The position numbers and the translations under genes are program-made. Below the pieces are notes generated by a model. It was not told the origin of the DNA, ran no database searches, and was given only the letters and a program-made list of their open reading frames with translations. 64,000 nt of DNA from Planococcus salinarum (GTDB lineage: Bacteria; Bacillota; Bacilli; Bacillales_A; Planococcaceae), in contig NZ_VIFV01000015.1 of assembly GCF_007004625.1 (NCBI RefSeq), positions 23,484 through 87,483 on the forward strand, in the 5' to 3' direction. This document shows, piece after piece, positions 51,726 through 60,215 of the stretch. Position 1 is the first letter of the stretch, and each line of letters opens with the position of its first letter.

Positions 51726-52714
51726 ACCAACACCCCCACGGCCCGGCGGTGCGCTTCGAATACGCGCCCCGTTTCACCTGATACAATAGACTTTCTCGCA
51801 ACATGGACACCTTCTGCGATTGTACCGGCACGGCCCGCTGCGAAAAGCGCGGCACCGGCGTTCAATGCGACAGTGTCCAGGTATGCACTCTCTTTGCCTT
51901 CCAGTACTTCCATAAAAATCGCGGCATTGCGTTTAGCGTCTCCACCTCTGATTGCATCAATCGGTGCCAGTTTCAGGCCAGCTTGTTCCGGATGAAACTG
52001 AATCGTCTCTTTGCCATTTTCGTTAAACAGCAATAATTCGTTGGTGCCGGCAAGAGAAAGTTCATCCATGCCGCCGGCTCCATGTACCATCACACCGCGT
52101 TTTCTGCCAAGCCGGATGAGCGCATCGGCCATCGGCTCCAGCATATCCCGGCGGTATACCCCCGTCATCTGCACTTCGATTGGCAATGGGTTGGCGAGCG
52201 GGCCGACCAAATTGAAGATTGTCGGCGTCGCAATGCTCTTCCGCACGTCCCGCAATTTTCCAAGGGCCGGGTGGATTGTCGGGGCGAATAAAAAGGCGAT
52301 TCCTGTCTTGTCGAGCAATTCCGGAATGGTGGCCAGATTCGCCGTTGTCCCAATTCCGAGCTCTTCCAGCACATCGGCGCTCCCGGTTTTGCTTGAAACG
52401 CTGCGATTGCCATGTTTGGCAACTTTCATGCCGCAACCCGCCAGGACAAAAGCCGTCAGCGTGCTGATGTTAAAGCTGAAGGAACGGTCGCCTCCGGTTC
52501 CACATACATCGATCAATGTGCCGGCTGTTTCCGGCAAAGCCACCGCCTTTGATCTCATCGCTTTGACGAGGCCGACCATTTCATCTGCTGTCTCAATTTT
52601 TTCGTGCAAGTCTTCAAGAAATTTTTTGATCTCACCATCTGTCATACTGCCGTCCAATATCTCCATCGATTTGCTGTACATTCTATGCTCACTTAAATTC
52701 TCTGCTCGTCTCAT
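51722..52714 (-). CDS. trpD: Anthranilate phosphoribosyltransferase
   Basis: A 330-residue enzyme that joins PRPP to anthranilate. Diagnostic: DVCGTGGDRSFSFNISTLTAFVLAGCGMKVAKHGNRSVSSKTGSADVLEELG, FLFAPTIHPALGKLRDVRKSIATPTIFNLVGPLANPLPIEVQMTGVYR and VHGAGGMDELSLAGTNELL. First gene of the operon, 30 bases downstream of a T-box terminator. AGGAG lies 8 bases before the ATG at 52714 and only 2 bases before an ATG at 52720; either is possible. It is notable that trpE and trpG are absent in front of it. Confidence 0.96.
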   Translation of the reverse strand: MRRAENLSEHRMYSKSMEILDGSMTDGEIKKFLEDLHEKIETADEMVGLVKAMRSKAVALPETAGTLIDVCGTGGDRSFSFNISTLTAFVLAGCGMKVAKHGNRSVSSKTGSADVLEELGIGTTANLATIPELLDKTGIAFLFAPTIHPALGKLRDVRKSIATPTIFNLVGPLANPLPIEVQMTGVYRRDMLEPMADALIRLGRKRGVMVHGAGGMDELSLAGTNELLLFNENGKETIQFHPEQAGLKLAPIDAIRGGDAKRNAAIFMEVLEGKESAYLDTVALNAGAALFAAGRAGTIAEGVHVARKSIVSGETGRVFEAHRRAVGVLV

Positions 52715-52743
52715 TTTCATCTCTCCTCAACTCGTTTGAATAC

Positions 52744-52784
52744 AAAAAGTCCCCGCAACCGGATAGATATCCGGTTGCGGGGAC
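52744..52784 (-). terminator. T-box-controlled terminator of the trp leader
   Basis: GTCCCCGCAACCGGATA / TATCCGGTTGCGGGGAC, 17-base perfect arms, two-base loop, TTTTTG tail. Lies 15 bases downstream of the T-box motif and 30 bases upstream of trpD. Confidence 0.93.
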
Positions 52785-53030
52785 GGGTTTAAAAAAACCG
52801 CGGTACCACCACGCATTAATGCATTTCTGCACTCACTCAAACAGGCTGTTCGCCCTACCCTTTAACGCAGGGTATACGTCTGCCTTACTCATTTCCATTT
52901 TCAGGCCAGCTCTCCTAAGTCCATTCGCGCAGTTTCTCCAATCAGCTTCCACCAGCCGCTGACTCTCTAAATAGATCCCACTGCCTACTCGTCTCAATCC
53001 TCGATTTTACACTCTGCTATTCTCATCTTT
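52744..53030 (-). ncRNA. T-box riboswitch, tryptophan specificity, leader of the trp operon
   Basis: Minus strand shows the canonical T-box motif TGGTGGTACCGCG (52799-52811) that pairs with uncharged tRNA acceptor end, an upstream stem-I region with AGAGAGTCAGCGGCTGGTGG and the specifier-loop pattern GAA-TGG-AC (TGG at 52921-52923, a Trp codon), and the strong terminator above. The Trp codon in the specifier position means that uncharged tRNA-Trp switches on trpDCFBA (established mechanism). The exact 5' end is uncertain. Confidence 0.9.
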
Positions 53031-53083
53031 TCTGGGCTCTTCTCTCGAATTAGACTTGCCGCTCTTCCAACAAGTTGATGTTT

Positions 53084-53112
53084 ACATTAAATTATTTTGT
53101 TTATTCTGTCAA
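53084..53112 (-). promoter_or_regulatory. Promoter of the trp leader
   Basis: Minus strand: TTGACA (perfect -35, 53107-53112), 17-base spacer, TAATGT (weak -10). Distance to the T-box stem I fits a leader start near 53075. Confidence 0.5.
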
Positions 53113-53121
53113 GCAGAAGGT

Positions 53122-54270
53122 TCAAAGACCCATCCTTTTAGCAACAATCGTCTTCATGATTTCATTGGATCCGGCATAAATGGCGGCCACCGGGATGTCG
53201 CGGTAGCGGCGGGCGATTTTGTATTCTTCCATGTAGCCGTAACCACCGTGCAATTGCATGCATTCCCCTGATATTTTCTTGGCAGTGTCCGTCAGCCAAA
53301 ATTTGGCCATCGACACTTTGGACACGATATCCTTGCCGGCCATGTGCTCTTCAATCAACGATTCCAGGAATGAATGTCCGATTTCCACTTCCGTCGCAAT
53401 TTCAACCAGCTTGAATTGGGTATTCTGGAAAGCGCTAATCGGCTTTCCGAAAGCCTCCCTGGACTTCACGTAGTCCACTGTCATTTCCAGCATATCTTCC
53501 GAAGCCGTCTGGGCAGCCATCGCCACTACCAGCCTCTCCTGCTGGAGTTTTTCCATCAAATATGTAAAGCCCTTGTTTTCTTCGCCGATCAGGTTTGCGA
53601 CCGGCACCACGCAATCTTCAAAATACAATTCGGAGGTATCCTGAGCGTGAAGCCCGACTTTATCCAGTTTGCGGCCTTTCGTAAAGCCCGGCATCCCTTC
53701 TTCGATCATCAGCAGTGAAATGCCGCGATGCTTCGACTCCACTTTGGTGTCCGTTTTCACGGCAACAACCACATGCGTCGAGTTGATGCCGTTGGTGATG
53801 AAGGTCTTTTGTCCGTTAACGATATAATTGTCGCCATCGCGGACAGCAGTCGTGGAAATATTCGCCAGATCCGATCCCGCTCCGGGTTCAGTCATGGCGA
53901 TCGCGGTAATGAAGTCGCCGGAAATGCAGCCGGGCAGCCAGCGCTGTTTCTGCTCTTCGTTGCCGTAGGATTCGATATACGGCACAGTGATGTCGTTGTG
54001 CAATCCGACACCGGTAAGGCTCGCGCCCACACGTTCCATTTCTTCGCCGATGATGACGGCATAACGGAAATCGAGCTCCAACCCGCCGTACCGTTCTTCG
54101 ACCTGCGGACACAGGAAGCCCATTTCCCCGAGGCGTTTCCAGAACGATTTCGGAATGAGGCGGTCCTTCTCCCATTGGTCATATTGCGGCACAGCTTCTT
54201 TTTCCAGGAATTTCCGCAACGACTTGCGGAACATTACATGTTCATCTTCTTCAAAACGATATTTGCCCAT
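53122..54270 (-). CDS. Acyl-CoA dehydrogenase
   Basis: A 382-residue FAD enzyme that makes the trans-2 double bond of acyl-CoA in beta-oxidation or branched-chain amino acid breakdown. Segments: AIAMTEPGAGSDLANISTTAVRDGDNYIVNGQKTFITNG (FAD), MKTIVAKRMG at the C terminus. The usual short/medium-chain catalytic Glu of IYEG is replaced: here IYAGSNEIM, as in long-chain and isovaleryl types, and a Glu in EMTVDYVKSREAFGKPISAF is the likely base (inference). Last gene of a thiolase-SDR-ACAD operon, 67 bases after the SDR gene. GGGGGACAAAGGA upstream of ATG. Confidence 0.93.
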   Translation of the reverse strand: MGKYRFEEDEHVMFRKSLRKFLEKEAVPQYDQWEKDRLIPKSFWKRLGEMGFLCPQVEERYGGLELDFRYAVIIGEEMERVGASLTGVGLHNDITVPYIESYGNEEQKQRWLPGCISGDFITAIAMTEPGAGSDLANISTTAVRDGDNYIVNGQKTFITNGINSTHVVVAVKTDTKVESKHRGISLLMIEEGMPGFTKGRKLDKVGLHAQDTSELYFEDCVVPVANLIGEENKGFTYLMEKLQQERLVVAMAAQTASEDMLEMTVDYVKSREAFGKPISAFQNTQFKLVEIATEVEIGHSFLESLIEEHMAGKDIVSKVSMAKFWLTDTAKKISGECMQLHGGYGYMEEYKIARRYRDIPVAAIYAGSNEIMKTIVAKRMGL

Positions 54271-54336
54271 TCCTTTGTCCCCCTTATCACGCTTTAACAC
54301 TCAGTGGGATACACCCCTACTGAGTGAAGCTTCTCT

Positions 54337-55107
54337 TTATCTTGGCTGCATGCGGATTGCCCCGTCCAGCCGAATCGTTTCCCCGTTCAGCATCGGGTTC
54401 TCGATGATGCTCTCCACCAATTGCGCATATTCTTCCGGCCTGCCGAGACGGGACGGAAACGGAACAGCGGCTTCAAGCGACGCGATTGCCGCTTCCGGCA
54501 AGCCGGCGACCATCGGGGTCTTCATAAGCCCCGGGGCAATTGCCATTACCCGGATGCCGTCTCGCGCCAATTCACGTGCAATCGGCAACGTCATCGAGAC
54601 GATGCCGCCTTTTGATGCACTGTAGGCAGCCTGTCCAATCTGGCCTTCATAGGCCGCAACTGATGCAGTCGAAATGATGACACCACGCTCACCGTTTTCA
54701 TTCGGTTCATTTTTCTGCATGGCCGCTGCTGCAACGCGCAATACGTTGAAACTGCCGATCAGGTTGATGCGGATCACTTTCTCAAATTGTTCAAGTGGCT
54801 GAGGTTCACCTTTTGCAACGACTTTCCCGGGTGTCCCGATGCCCGCACAATTGACGACAAGATTTACGGAGCCGAACCGCGCAATGGCAGCGGCGGTCTG
54901 CTGTTCAACTTGCGCAGCATCGGTGACATCCGTTTCCGCATACCAGACCGACTCCTCGCCCAGTTCTTCGATGAGTTCGGCTGCCCTGGCGGAATTCAAA
55001 TCGAAAATCGCGGCTTTTCCACCCCTTTCCACAATGCGGCGGACGGTCGCTTCTCCGAGCCCTGACGCTCCACCGGTAATGATTGCTTTCACTTCATTTG
55101 TATTCAT
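54337..55107 (-). CDS. SDR dehydrogenase, 3-hydroxyacyl-CoA dehydrogenase type II (HSD10-like)
   Basis: A 256-residue NAD-dependent enzyme. N-terminal VKAIITGGASGLGEATVRRIVERGGKAAIFDLN and the YSASKGGIVSMTLPIARELARDGIRVMAIAPGLMKTPM block match HSD17B10-type 3-hydroxyacyl-CoA/2-methyl-3-hydroxybutyryl-CoA dehydrogenases, which act in fatty acid and isoleucine breakdown. The Asp in AIFDLN at the cofactor pocket indicates NAD rather than NADP. It follows the thiolase gene by 19 bases and shares its promoter. The ATG at 55107 has GGAGG 7 bases upstream; the longer frame has no such site. Confidence 0.9.
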   Translation of the reverse strand: MNTNEVKAIITGGASGLGEATVRRIVERGGKAAIFDLNSARAAELIEELGEESVWYAETDVTDAAQVEQQTAAAIARFGSVNLVVNCAGIGTPGKVVAKGEPQPLEQFEKVIRINLIGSFNVLRVAAAAMQKNEPNENGERGVIISTASVAAYEGQIGQAAYSASKGGIVSMTLPIARELARDGIRVMAIAPGLMKTPMVAGLPEAAIASLEAAVPFPSRLGRPEEYAQLVESIIENPMLNGETIRLDGAIRMQPR

Positions 55108-55126
55108 CCCTTCGCCTCCGGACCTT

Positions 55127-56275
55127 TTATAATCGTTCGATGATTGTTGCGTTTGCCATACCCATCCCTTCACAGATTGCAAGCAGTCCGTAGCGTCCGC
55201 CGCTGCGTTCCAATTCATGCAATAAAGAAACCATCAATTTCGTGCCGGTTGCACCGAGTGGATGGCCCAGCGCAATCGCTCCGCCATTGACGTTCAGTTT
55301 TTCCGGATCCGCCCCTGTGTCATGAAGCCATGCCAGCGGAACCGGTGCAAACGCTTCGTTCACTTCGTAGCGGTCCATGTCATCAATCGTAAGCCCCGCT
55401 TTTGCCAACACTTTTTTCGTCGCGGCTATCGGACCCGTCAGCATCAGCGTAGGATCTGAACCGACAACGGTGCGGGCAACGATGCGCGCTTTCGGCTTCA
55501 GCCCCAATTCATCCGCTTTTTCGCGTGACATTAATAATACTGCAGACGCCCCGTCACTCATCTGGCTGGCATTTCCTGCTGTAATGACACCGCTTTCATC
55601 AAACACCGTTTTCAATCCGCCAAGAACTTCCATGGAGGTCTCCGGCCGCGGCCCTTCGTCTTTTGCCACCAGGCGCTTTTCACCGTTTTCGCCTTCCACT
55701 TCAACAGCTACAATTTCTTTGTCGTAACGGCCGGCCTTGATGGCATCCAGCGCCCGCTTGTGGCTCCGCTCCGCAAATTCATCCAATTGCCGGCGGCTGA
55801 AGCCCCATTTTTCAGCGATGCGTTCCGCGGACAACCCCTGGTTGATGATTTCGTATTGCCCCGTCAGCTTGGGACTCGGTTTAGCCCCTTGCATATTTGA
55901 AAACATCGGCACCCGCGTCATACTTTCTACACCGCCTGCGATGACAATATCCATATCCCCCGCCAGAATTGCCTGTGCCCCGAAGTGGATGGCCTGCTGG
56001 CTCGAGCCGCATTGGCGGTCAATCGTGACACCCGGCACGTAATCCGGAAAACCGGCAATCAATGCCGAGGTCCGGGCAATGTTCCCACCCTGTTCACCCG
56101 ATTGCGAGACGCATCCCAGGATGACGTCTTCCACGTCCCCCTTAGCCACACCAGACCGCTCCACCAATTCTTCCAGCACCAAAGCCGCCAGTTCATCGGG
56201 CCTTGTTTCTGAAAACGAACCTTTCCTCCGTCCAACTGCCGTTCTTACCCCTTCAACGATTACCACTTCCCGCAT
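55127..56275 (-). CDS. Acetyl-CoA acyltransferase (thiolase)
   Basis: A 382-residue thiolase that releases acetyl-CoA from 3-ketoacyl-CoA (FadA/AtoB family). Catalytic Cys in TIDRQCGSSQQAIHFGAQ, the His in ALGHPLGATGTKLMVSLLHELER and the second Cys in AICEGMGMANATIIERL are all present, so the enzyme should be active. First gene of a three-gene beta-oxidation operon. A 24-base palindrome matching the B. subtilis FadR operator lies about 50 bases upstream (seen), so fatty-acyl-CoA control is likely. The ATG at 56275 follows GGGGTGG; the longer frame start has no site. Confidence 0.95.
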   Translation of the reverse strand: MREVVIVEGVRTAVGRRKGSFSETRPDELAALVLEELVERSGVAKGDVEDVILGCVSQSGEQGGNIARTSALIAGFPDYVPGVTIDRQCGSSQQAIHFGAQAILAGDMDIVIAGGVESMTRVPMFSNMQGAKPSPKLTGQYEIINQGLSAERIAEKWGFSRRQLDEFAERSHKRALDAIKAGRYDKEIVAVEVEGENGEKRLVAKDEGPRPETSMEVLGGLKTVFDESGVITAGNASQMSDGASAVLLMSREKADELGLKPKARIVARTVVGSDPTLMLTGPIAATKKVLAKAGLTIDDMDRYEVNEAFAPVPLAWLHDTGADPEKLNVNGGAIALGHPLGATGTKLMVSLLHELERSGGRYGLLAICEGMGMANATIIERL

Positions 56276-56326
56276 ATCTGTCCACCCCATCATCATTTAT
56301 TATAAATAAAACGAATTATTGCTCAG

Positions 56327-56350
56327 AATTGAATGACTATTCATTCAATT
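56327..56350. promoter_or_regulatory. FadR-type operator of the beta-oxidation operon
   Basis: AATTGAATGA-CTAT-TCATTCAATT: 10-bp arms around a 4-base centre. The core TGAATGA...TCATTCA matches the operator of the TetR-type fatty acid degradation repressor FadR of B. subtilis (established). It is placed between the operon and the osmoprotectant transporter terminator. Confidence 0.82.
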
Positions 56351-56385
56351 TCATTGTACTCGAATTCCTGCTCTGAAACCATATA

Positions 56386-56414
56386 AAAAATCCCGCAAAA
56401 CAATCTGCGGGATT
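56386..56414 (-). terminator. Hairpin with terminator features upstream of the beta-oxidation operon
   Basis: AATCCCGCA / TGCGGGATT, 9-base arms, followed on the minus strand by TTTTTTATA. In the minus direction it lies 43 bases after the stop of the substrate-binding protein gene and ends the osmoprotectant operon. Confidence 0.85.
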
Positions 56415-56457
56415 CGATTACAACTTTCTGTTTATGGGAGTTGAACCAATATAGTTT

Positions 56458-57366
56458 TTATTCTTCTATTAATCCTTTTTCAATGAGGAAATCTCTCGCC
56501 ACGTCCTCCGGTTTATCCTGGTCCACATCCACCCGTGCATTCATCGCAAGCATTTCTTCTTCGCTGATCTGCCCTGCAAGTTCGTTCAGCAGATCTTCAA
56601 GTTCCGGATATTCTTCCAATGTTTCCATCCGGACTACAGGTGCTGCGTCATATTTCGGGAAAAACGAAAGATCGTCTTCTGTCGTCTCCAAGTCGAACAG
56701 CCCAATTCGACTGTCCGTCGTAAATGCCGGAATGACATCCACATCGCCGTTATTTACAGCTTCATACATAATTGCAGGGTCAAAACTGTCGGTCGCTGAA
56801 AATTCAAAAGGATAAGTCGCAACCAAATCATCGTAACCATCGCCCTGACGCTCGTAAAATGGATGCGGCGCACCGAAACTCATGTCTTCCGACTGGGAAA
56901 TTTCCGCCAGTTCCGAATAAGTTTCGGCGTCATAGCCACTGTCTTTTGAATAGGCGAGCGTATAGCCATTTTCGAAGCCCAGAGGTTCGAGCCAAGTGGC
57001 ATCCAGTTCTTCTTCATAACCTTCACGGACCCGCTCCAACACTTCTTCCGAAGATTGGCCCGGCTCTGATTCCTGCTTCAGCACATCTTTCAGGCCTGTG
57101 CCCGTATATTCCACGTAAAGGTCGATATCGCCCTGTTCAAGTGCCGGCGTCAAAATGGATACCTCTCCAAGTCCGTCTTCGTATTCCACAGTGTAATCAG
57201 AGTTCGCTTCTATATACTGCCCCAAAATATGAGGGAGGATATACTGCTCCGTCCACGGCTTACCACCGATGATAATCGGATCGGAGGATTCACCGCCGCC
57301 TGTTCCACCACAACCCGACAGGATTAAAGCACCTGCCGCTACAGCTCCAATAAATTCTTTTTTCAT
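56458..57366 (-). CDS. opuCC: Osmoprotectant ABC transporter substrate-binding lipoprotein (OpuCC/OpuBC-like)
   Basis: A 302-residue extracellular lipoprotein (signal AAGALILSGCGGTGG, lipobox LSGC) that captures glycine betaine, carnitine, choline or related trimethylammonium compounds. The family mark PIIIGGKPWTEQYILPHILGQYIEANSDYTVEY and QGDIDLYVEYTGTGLKDVLKQE are present. Last gene of opuCA-CB-CC; a terminator follows. The 14-base spacing to the permease stop and AGGAGGAATT give strong coupling. Aromatic residues for cation-pi binding (Trp, Tyr) occur at the expected segments. Confidence 0.92.
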   Translation of the reverse strand: MKKEFIGAVAAGALILSGCGGTGGGESSDPIIIGGKPWTEQYILPHILGQYIEANSDYTVEYEDGLGEVSILTPALEQGDIDLYVEYTGTGLKDVLKQESEPGQSSEEVLERVREGYEEELDATWLEPLGFENGYTLAYSKDSGYDAETYSELAEISQSEDMSFGAPHPFYERQGDGYDDLVATYPFEFSATDSFDPAIMYEAVNNGDVDVIPAFTTDSRIGLFDLETTEDDLSFFPKYDAAPVVRMETLEEYPELEDLLNELAGQISEEEMLAMNARVDVDQDKPEDVARDFLIEKGLIEE

Positions 57367-57380
57367 CTCAATTCCTCCTT

Positions 57381-58019
57381 TTAGTTTTTCAATCCTTTCG
57401 GAGTCGTCCTTTTTTCAATCCATTTCAGGATCTGGTCAAAGCCGATTGCCAATAATGCTACCGGCAATGCACCGGCAAGAACCAATGAATTATTATAGGA
57501 TTGCAATCCCCGGTAGATTATGTCGCCAAGGCCGCCGGCACCCACAAAAGTCGCCAGGGTCGCAATACCGACTGTCAGCACTGTGGCCGTCCGGATGCCC
57601 GCCATGATAAATGGCAGCGCCAGCGGCAACTCGATTTGCCTGAGGATTTGGGTGCGGGTCATGCCCATGCCGCGCCCGGCTTCAATGGTCGAGCCGTCCA
57701 CTCCGGTGATACCGGTATAGGTGTTTCTGAGAATCGGCAATAAAGCGTAAATAATCAGCGCAATCAAAGCGGTCGGGGAGCCGATCCCCAATATCGGCAC
57801 TAAAAAACCGAAGAGGGCAAGACTCGGGATCGTTTGAAAAACAGCCGTCACGCCGATGACCGGCTCAGCGTAGCGACGGTATCGCGCAATAATGATTCCT
57901 GTCGGCAAAGCAAGCGCGATGCCGATTGCCACAGCAACAAATGATAGATATATATGTTCCATAAATGCCGTTTGGATCATATCCTGGCGGCTGACCAGCG
58001 TATCAAAAAAATTCCTCAT
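57381..58019 (-). CDS. opuCB: Osmoprotectant ABC transporter permease (OpuCB/OpuBB-like)
   Basis: A 212-residue five- to six-helix permease with the BPD transport signature EAGRGMGMTRTQILRQIELPLALPFIMAGIRTATVLTVGIATLATFVGAGGLG, where the EAxRGMG...LPxALPxIxxGI motif couples to the ATPase. Its start overlaps the opuCA stop by four bases (58016-58019). Bacillus OpuC has two permeases (CB and CD); only one is seen here, so the transporter may work with a homodimeric permease or the second is lost. Confidence 0.92.
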   Translation of the reverse strand: MRNFFDTLVSRQDMIQTAFMEHIYLSFVAVAIGIALALPTGIIIARYRRYAEPVIGVTAVFQTIPSLALFGFLVPILGIGSPTALIALIIYALLPILRNTYTGITGVDGSTIEAGRGMGMTRTQILRQIELPLALPFIMAGIRTATVLTVGIATLATFVGAGGLGDIIYRGLQSYNNSLVLAGALPVALLAIGFDQILKWIEKRTTPKGLKN

Positions 58020-58984
58020 ACTTTTTCACCCTCCTGCTTCTGGAGAGCTGCCTTTACGAGATCACGGTCACTGACATAAGCGAGCGTCCTTCCCGCTTCG
58101 ACAATCTGCAAGTACGGATGGCCACTTTTTTCCATTTCGGAAAAGGCGTCATCTATCGTCGCTTCTCCGGAGATTTGCAAAGCACCTTCTCTCGGAACTT
58201 CTCCAAAGACAGCCAAAAACTCTTTCAGTTTCCGCTCTCCGAACGAACGCTGCCGATTGATGCGGTCAAGGCCGATGAAACTTTTCACAAAATCATTCGC
58301 CGGATTGCTGATCAGTTCCTGCGGGGTGCCTACCTGTTCTACTTCTCCGTCGCGCATGACGACGATTGTATCGGCGATTTTCAAAGCTTCATCCATATCG
58401 TGAGTAACAAAAACAATCGTTTTCCGGATTTCCTGCTGAAGGTTCCGGAGATCATCCTGCAGCTGTTCCCGGCTGATCGGATCCAGGGCAGAGAACGGTT
58501 CATCCATGAGAATAATATTCGGGTCTCCTGCCAGCGCGCGAACTACTCCCACACGCTGCTGTTGCCCACCGCTGAGTTCCAATGGGTAACGCTCTTTATA
58601 GATTTCAGGCTCCAGTCCCACTAATTCCAGCAGTTCTTCGACTCTTCTGTCCGTCTTCTCCTTGGGCCATTCCAGCAAGCGGGGCACGAGAGAAACGTTT
58701 TCTGCTATCGTCATATGCGGAAACAGACCAATCCTTTGGATAACATAGCCAATCGAACGACGCAGCTGAACTTCCTCCAAGTCGGTAATCGGTTTTTCAT
58801 CAATAAAGATATCACCGGAAGTCGGTTTTTCAAGTTTGTTGACCATCCTCATCAGGGTGGTTTTCCCACAGCCGCTCGGTCCGATTACCACTGTCAATTT
58901 ATGGGTAGGAAACACCAGGGATGTGTTTTTCAGCGCTTCCGTTCCATCCGGAAACTGCTTGGTCACATGTTCAAAACGGATCAT
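58016..58984 (-). CDS. opuCA: Osmoprotectant ABC transporter ATP-binding protein (OpuCA/OpuBA-like)
   Basis: A 322-residue ATPase with Walker A GPSGCGKTT near residue 37, the signature LSGGQQQRVGVVRAL, Walker B NIILMDEPFSALDP and a switch His in FVTHDMDEALKIADTIVVMRDGEVEQ. Residues ~265-315 form one C-terminal CBS-like domain (HPYLQIVEAGRTLAYVSDRDLVKAAL), the usual osmosensing region of OpuCA, though only one CBS is clear where two are common. First gene of the operon, with GGAGCGGAGG upstream. A GGGTAA hexamer upstream is not convincing as a sigma-B -10. Confidence 0.93.
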   Translation of the reverse strand: MIRFEHVTKQFPDGTEALKNTSLVFPTHKLTVVIGPSGCGKTTLMRMVNKLEKPTSGDIFIDEKPITDLEEVQLRRSIGYVIQRIGLFPHMTIAENVSLVPRLLEWPKEKTDRRVEELLELVGLEPEIYKERYPLELSGGQQQRVGVVRALAGDPNIILMDEPFSALDPISREQLQDDLRNLQQEIRKTIVFVTHDMDEALKIADTIVVMRDGEVEQVGTPQELISNPANDFVKSFIGLDRINRQRSFGERKLKEFLAVFGEVPREGALQISGEATIDDAFSEMEKSGHPYLQIVEAGRTLAYVSDRDLVKAALQKQEGEKV

Positions 58985-59131
58985 TGCCTCCGCTCCTTCC
59001 TAAAACTTTCCTACTATCATTTCATTACCCTATTTAAATTGGTAATATGTCTGCCATTTTCGATAACTTCTTCTTTATATCCCGTTATTTACCAACTGCT
59101 TGTATCTTGCGTCTATCCGATAGGACTGATG

Positions 59132-59159
59132 CAAAAACGGCCGCCTGACAGCAGCCGTT
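59132..59159 (-). terminator. Terminator of the GNAT gene at 59206
   Basis: AACGGC-TGC / GCG-GCCGTT on the minus strand with one G/T pair, 6-base loop, then TTTTTG. Confidence 0.7.
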
Positions 59160-59205
59160 GGAAACGAACTCTTTTGCATGCATAATTTCAGCTGGAACCC
59201 TGATT

Positions 59206-60045
59206 TTATATGAATTTCAAATGCACCGGATTAGCAATTTTCTCATAGCCAATTTCGTTGTACATTTTATTCGCTGTGGGATTTTTTAAATCGGTATAGA
59301 GCATTACAAAATAATATTCCAACAGCAGTTCTTCTGTCACTTCTGCCACCAGTGTCCGGGCATAGCCTTTTCGTCTGTATTTTTCAGGGGTGAAAACGAA
59401 AGAAACGGTAATTCCGTGCTTGGAAGGACGCGCTTTCTTCATACAGGCTACGGTTTCTCCTTCCACTTCCCAGACGTAGACTTCTTTATCCTCCAGAAAT
59501 TGCCCGATTTTCATCGAGGCTTCTTTATGGCTGGAGGAACCGATTCCTGTCTCTTTTTCAAAAAGGAGATACCATTCTTCCAGTAATTCGGCATCCCGTT
59601 TATTGGCGACCCGCCAGCTTCCCCGACTCTTTTCAAGACCCGGCGCCAGCGCATCGATGCGATACAGCCCTTCATCCATATGAAGTTCCACAGCCGCGCC
59701 TGTTTCGGCTGACCAGGCTTCCGCAAACCGGCCTGCTGTTTCTTTGTCGCCGATAACACCCGGCAATTCCTGGCTATCCCTTTTCAAATGCCGGGCAAGA
59801 TTCGCTTCCAGTCCGGGAATTTCTTTAAAAATGATAAGTTGCAGAGGGTGCGGCGGCGTCATGAGACAAGCTGCCAGAACCTCTTTCCCCTCTTCCGCCA
59901 GGGCCAAATAATACTCTTCATATCGACCGTTGTTGATCTGCCCCAGAATCCCGAGGAACAAACTGAAGATATCTTCATTTTTATACAGCAGCGATTCAAC
60001 CTTTTCACTAAACGCAACCGGATCGTCATATATTTTCCATTCCAT
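59206..60045 (-). CDS. GNAT-family N-acetyltransferase, 279 residues
   Basis: The C-terminal half is a GNAT domain with HGITVSFVFTPEKYRRKGYARTLVAEVTEELL and YTDLKNPTANKMYNEIGYEKIA. The N-terminal ~140 residues are a helical and beta region (YDDPVAFSEKVESLLYKNEDIFSLFLGILGQI) found in a group of Bacillales two-part acetyltransferases. Substrate unknown. Monocistronic, with terminator downstream. Ribosome binding site is weak (GTGTGGGGTT). Confidence 0.85.
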   Translation of the reverse strand: MEWKIYDDPVAFSEKVESLLYKNEDIFSLFLGILGQINNGRYEEYYLALAEEGKEVLAACLMTPPHPLQLIIFKEIPGLEANLARHLKRDSQELPGVIGDKETAGRFAEAWSAETGAAVELHMDEGLYRIDALAPGLEKSRGSWRVANKRDAELLEEWYLLFEKETGIGSSSHKEASMKIGQFLEDKEVYVWEVEGETVACMKKARPSKHGITVSFVFTPEKYRRKGYARTLVAEVTEELLLEYYFVMLYTDLKNPTANKMYNEIGYEKIANPVHLKFI

Positions 60046-60167
60046 AACCCCACACTCTTTTCTATTTTATCCATCTAATAAATATTGGCCATTCACCTTA
60101 TTATTCCTGCCGATTTTTTAAGTTTACACAATATATAAGCGGAAGCGGTCTTTAGACTCAGCCAATA

Positions 60168-60205
60168 AACGGCCACCGGCAACTCAAGGGTTGTTGGTGG
60201 CCGTT
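60168..60205 (-). terminator. Terminator of the NiaP-like gene
   Basis: AACGGCCACC / GGTGGCCGTT, 10-base perfect outer arms plus CAAC/GTTG; the T tail on the minus strand is poor. Confidence 0.65.
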
Positions 60206-60215
60206 ACAGAATGCT

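Noticed and set aside
59017..59030. Sigma-B-like -10 (GGGTAA on the minus strand) upstream of the osmoprotectant transporter
   Set aside because: No acceptable -35 at the required distance.
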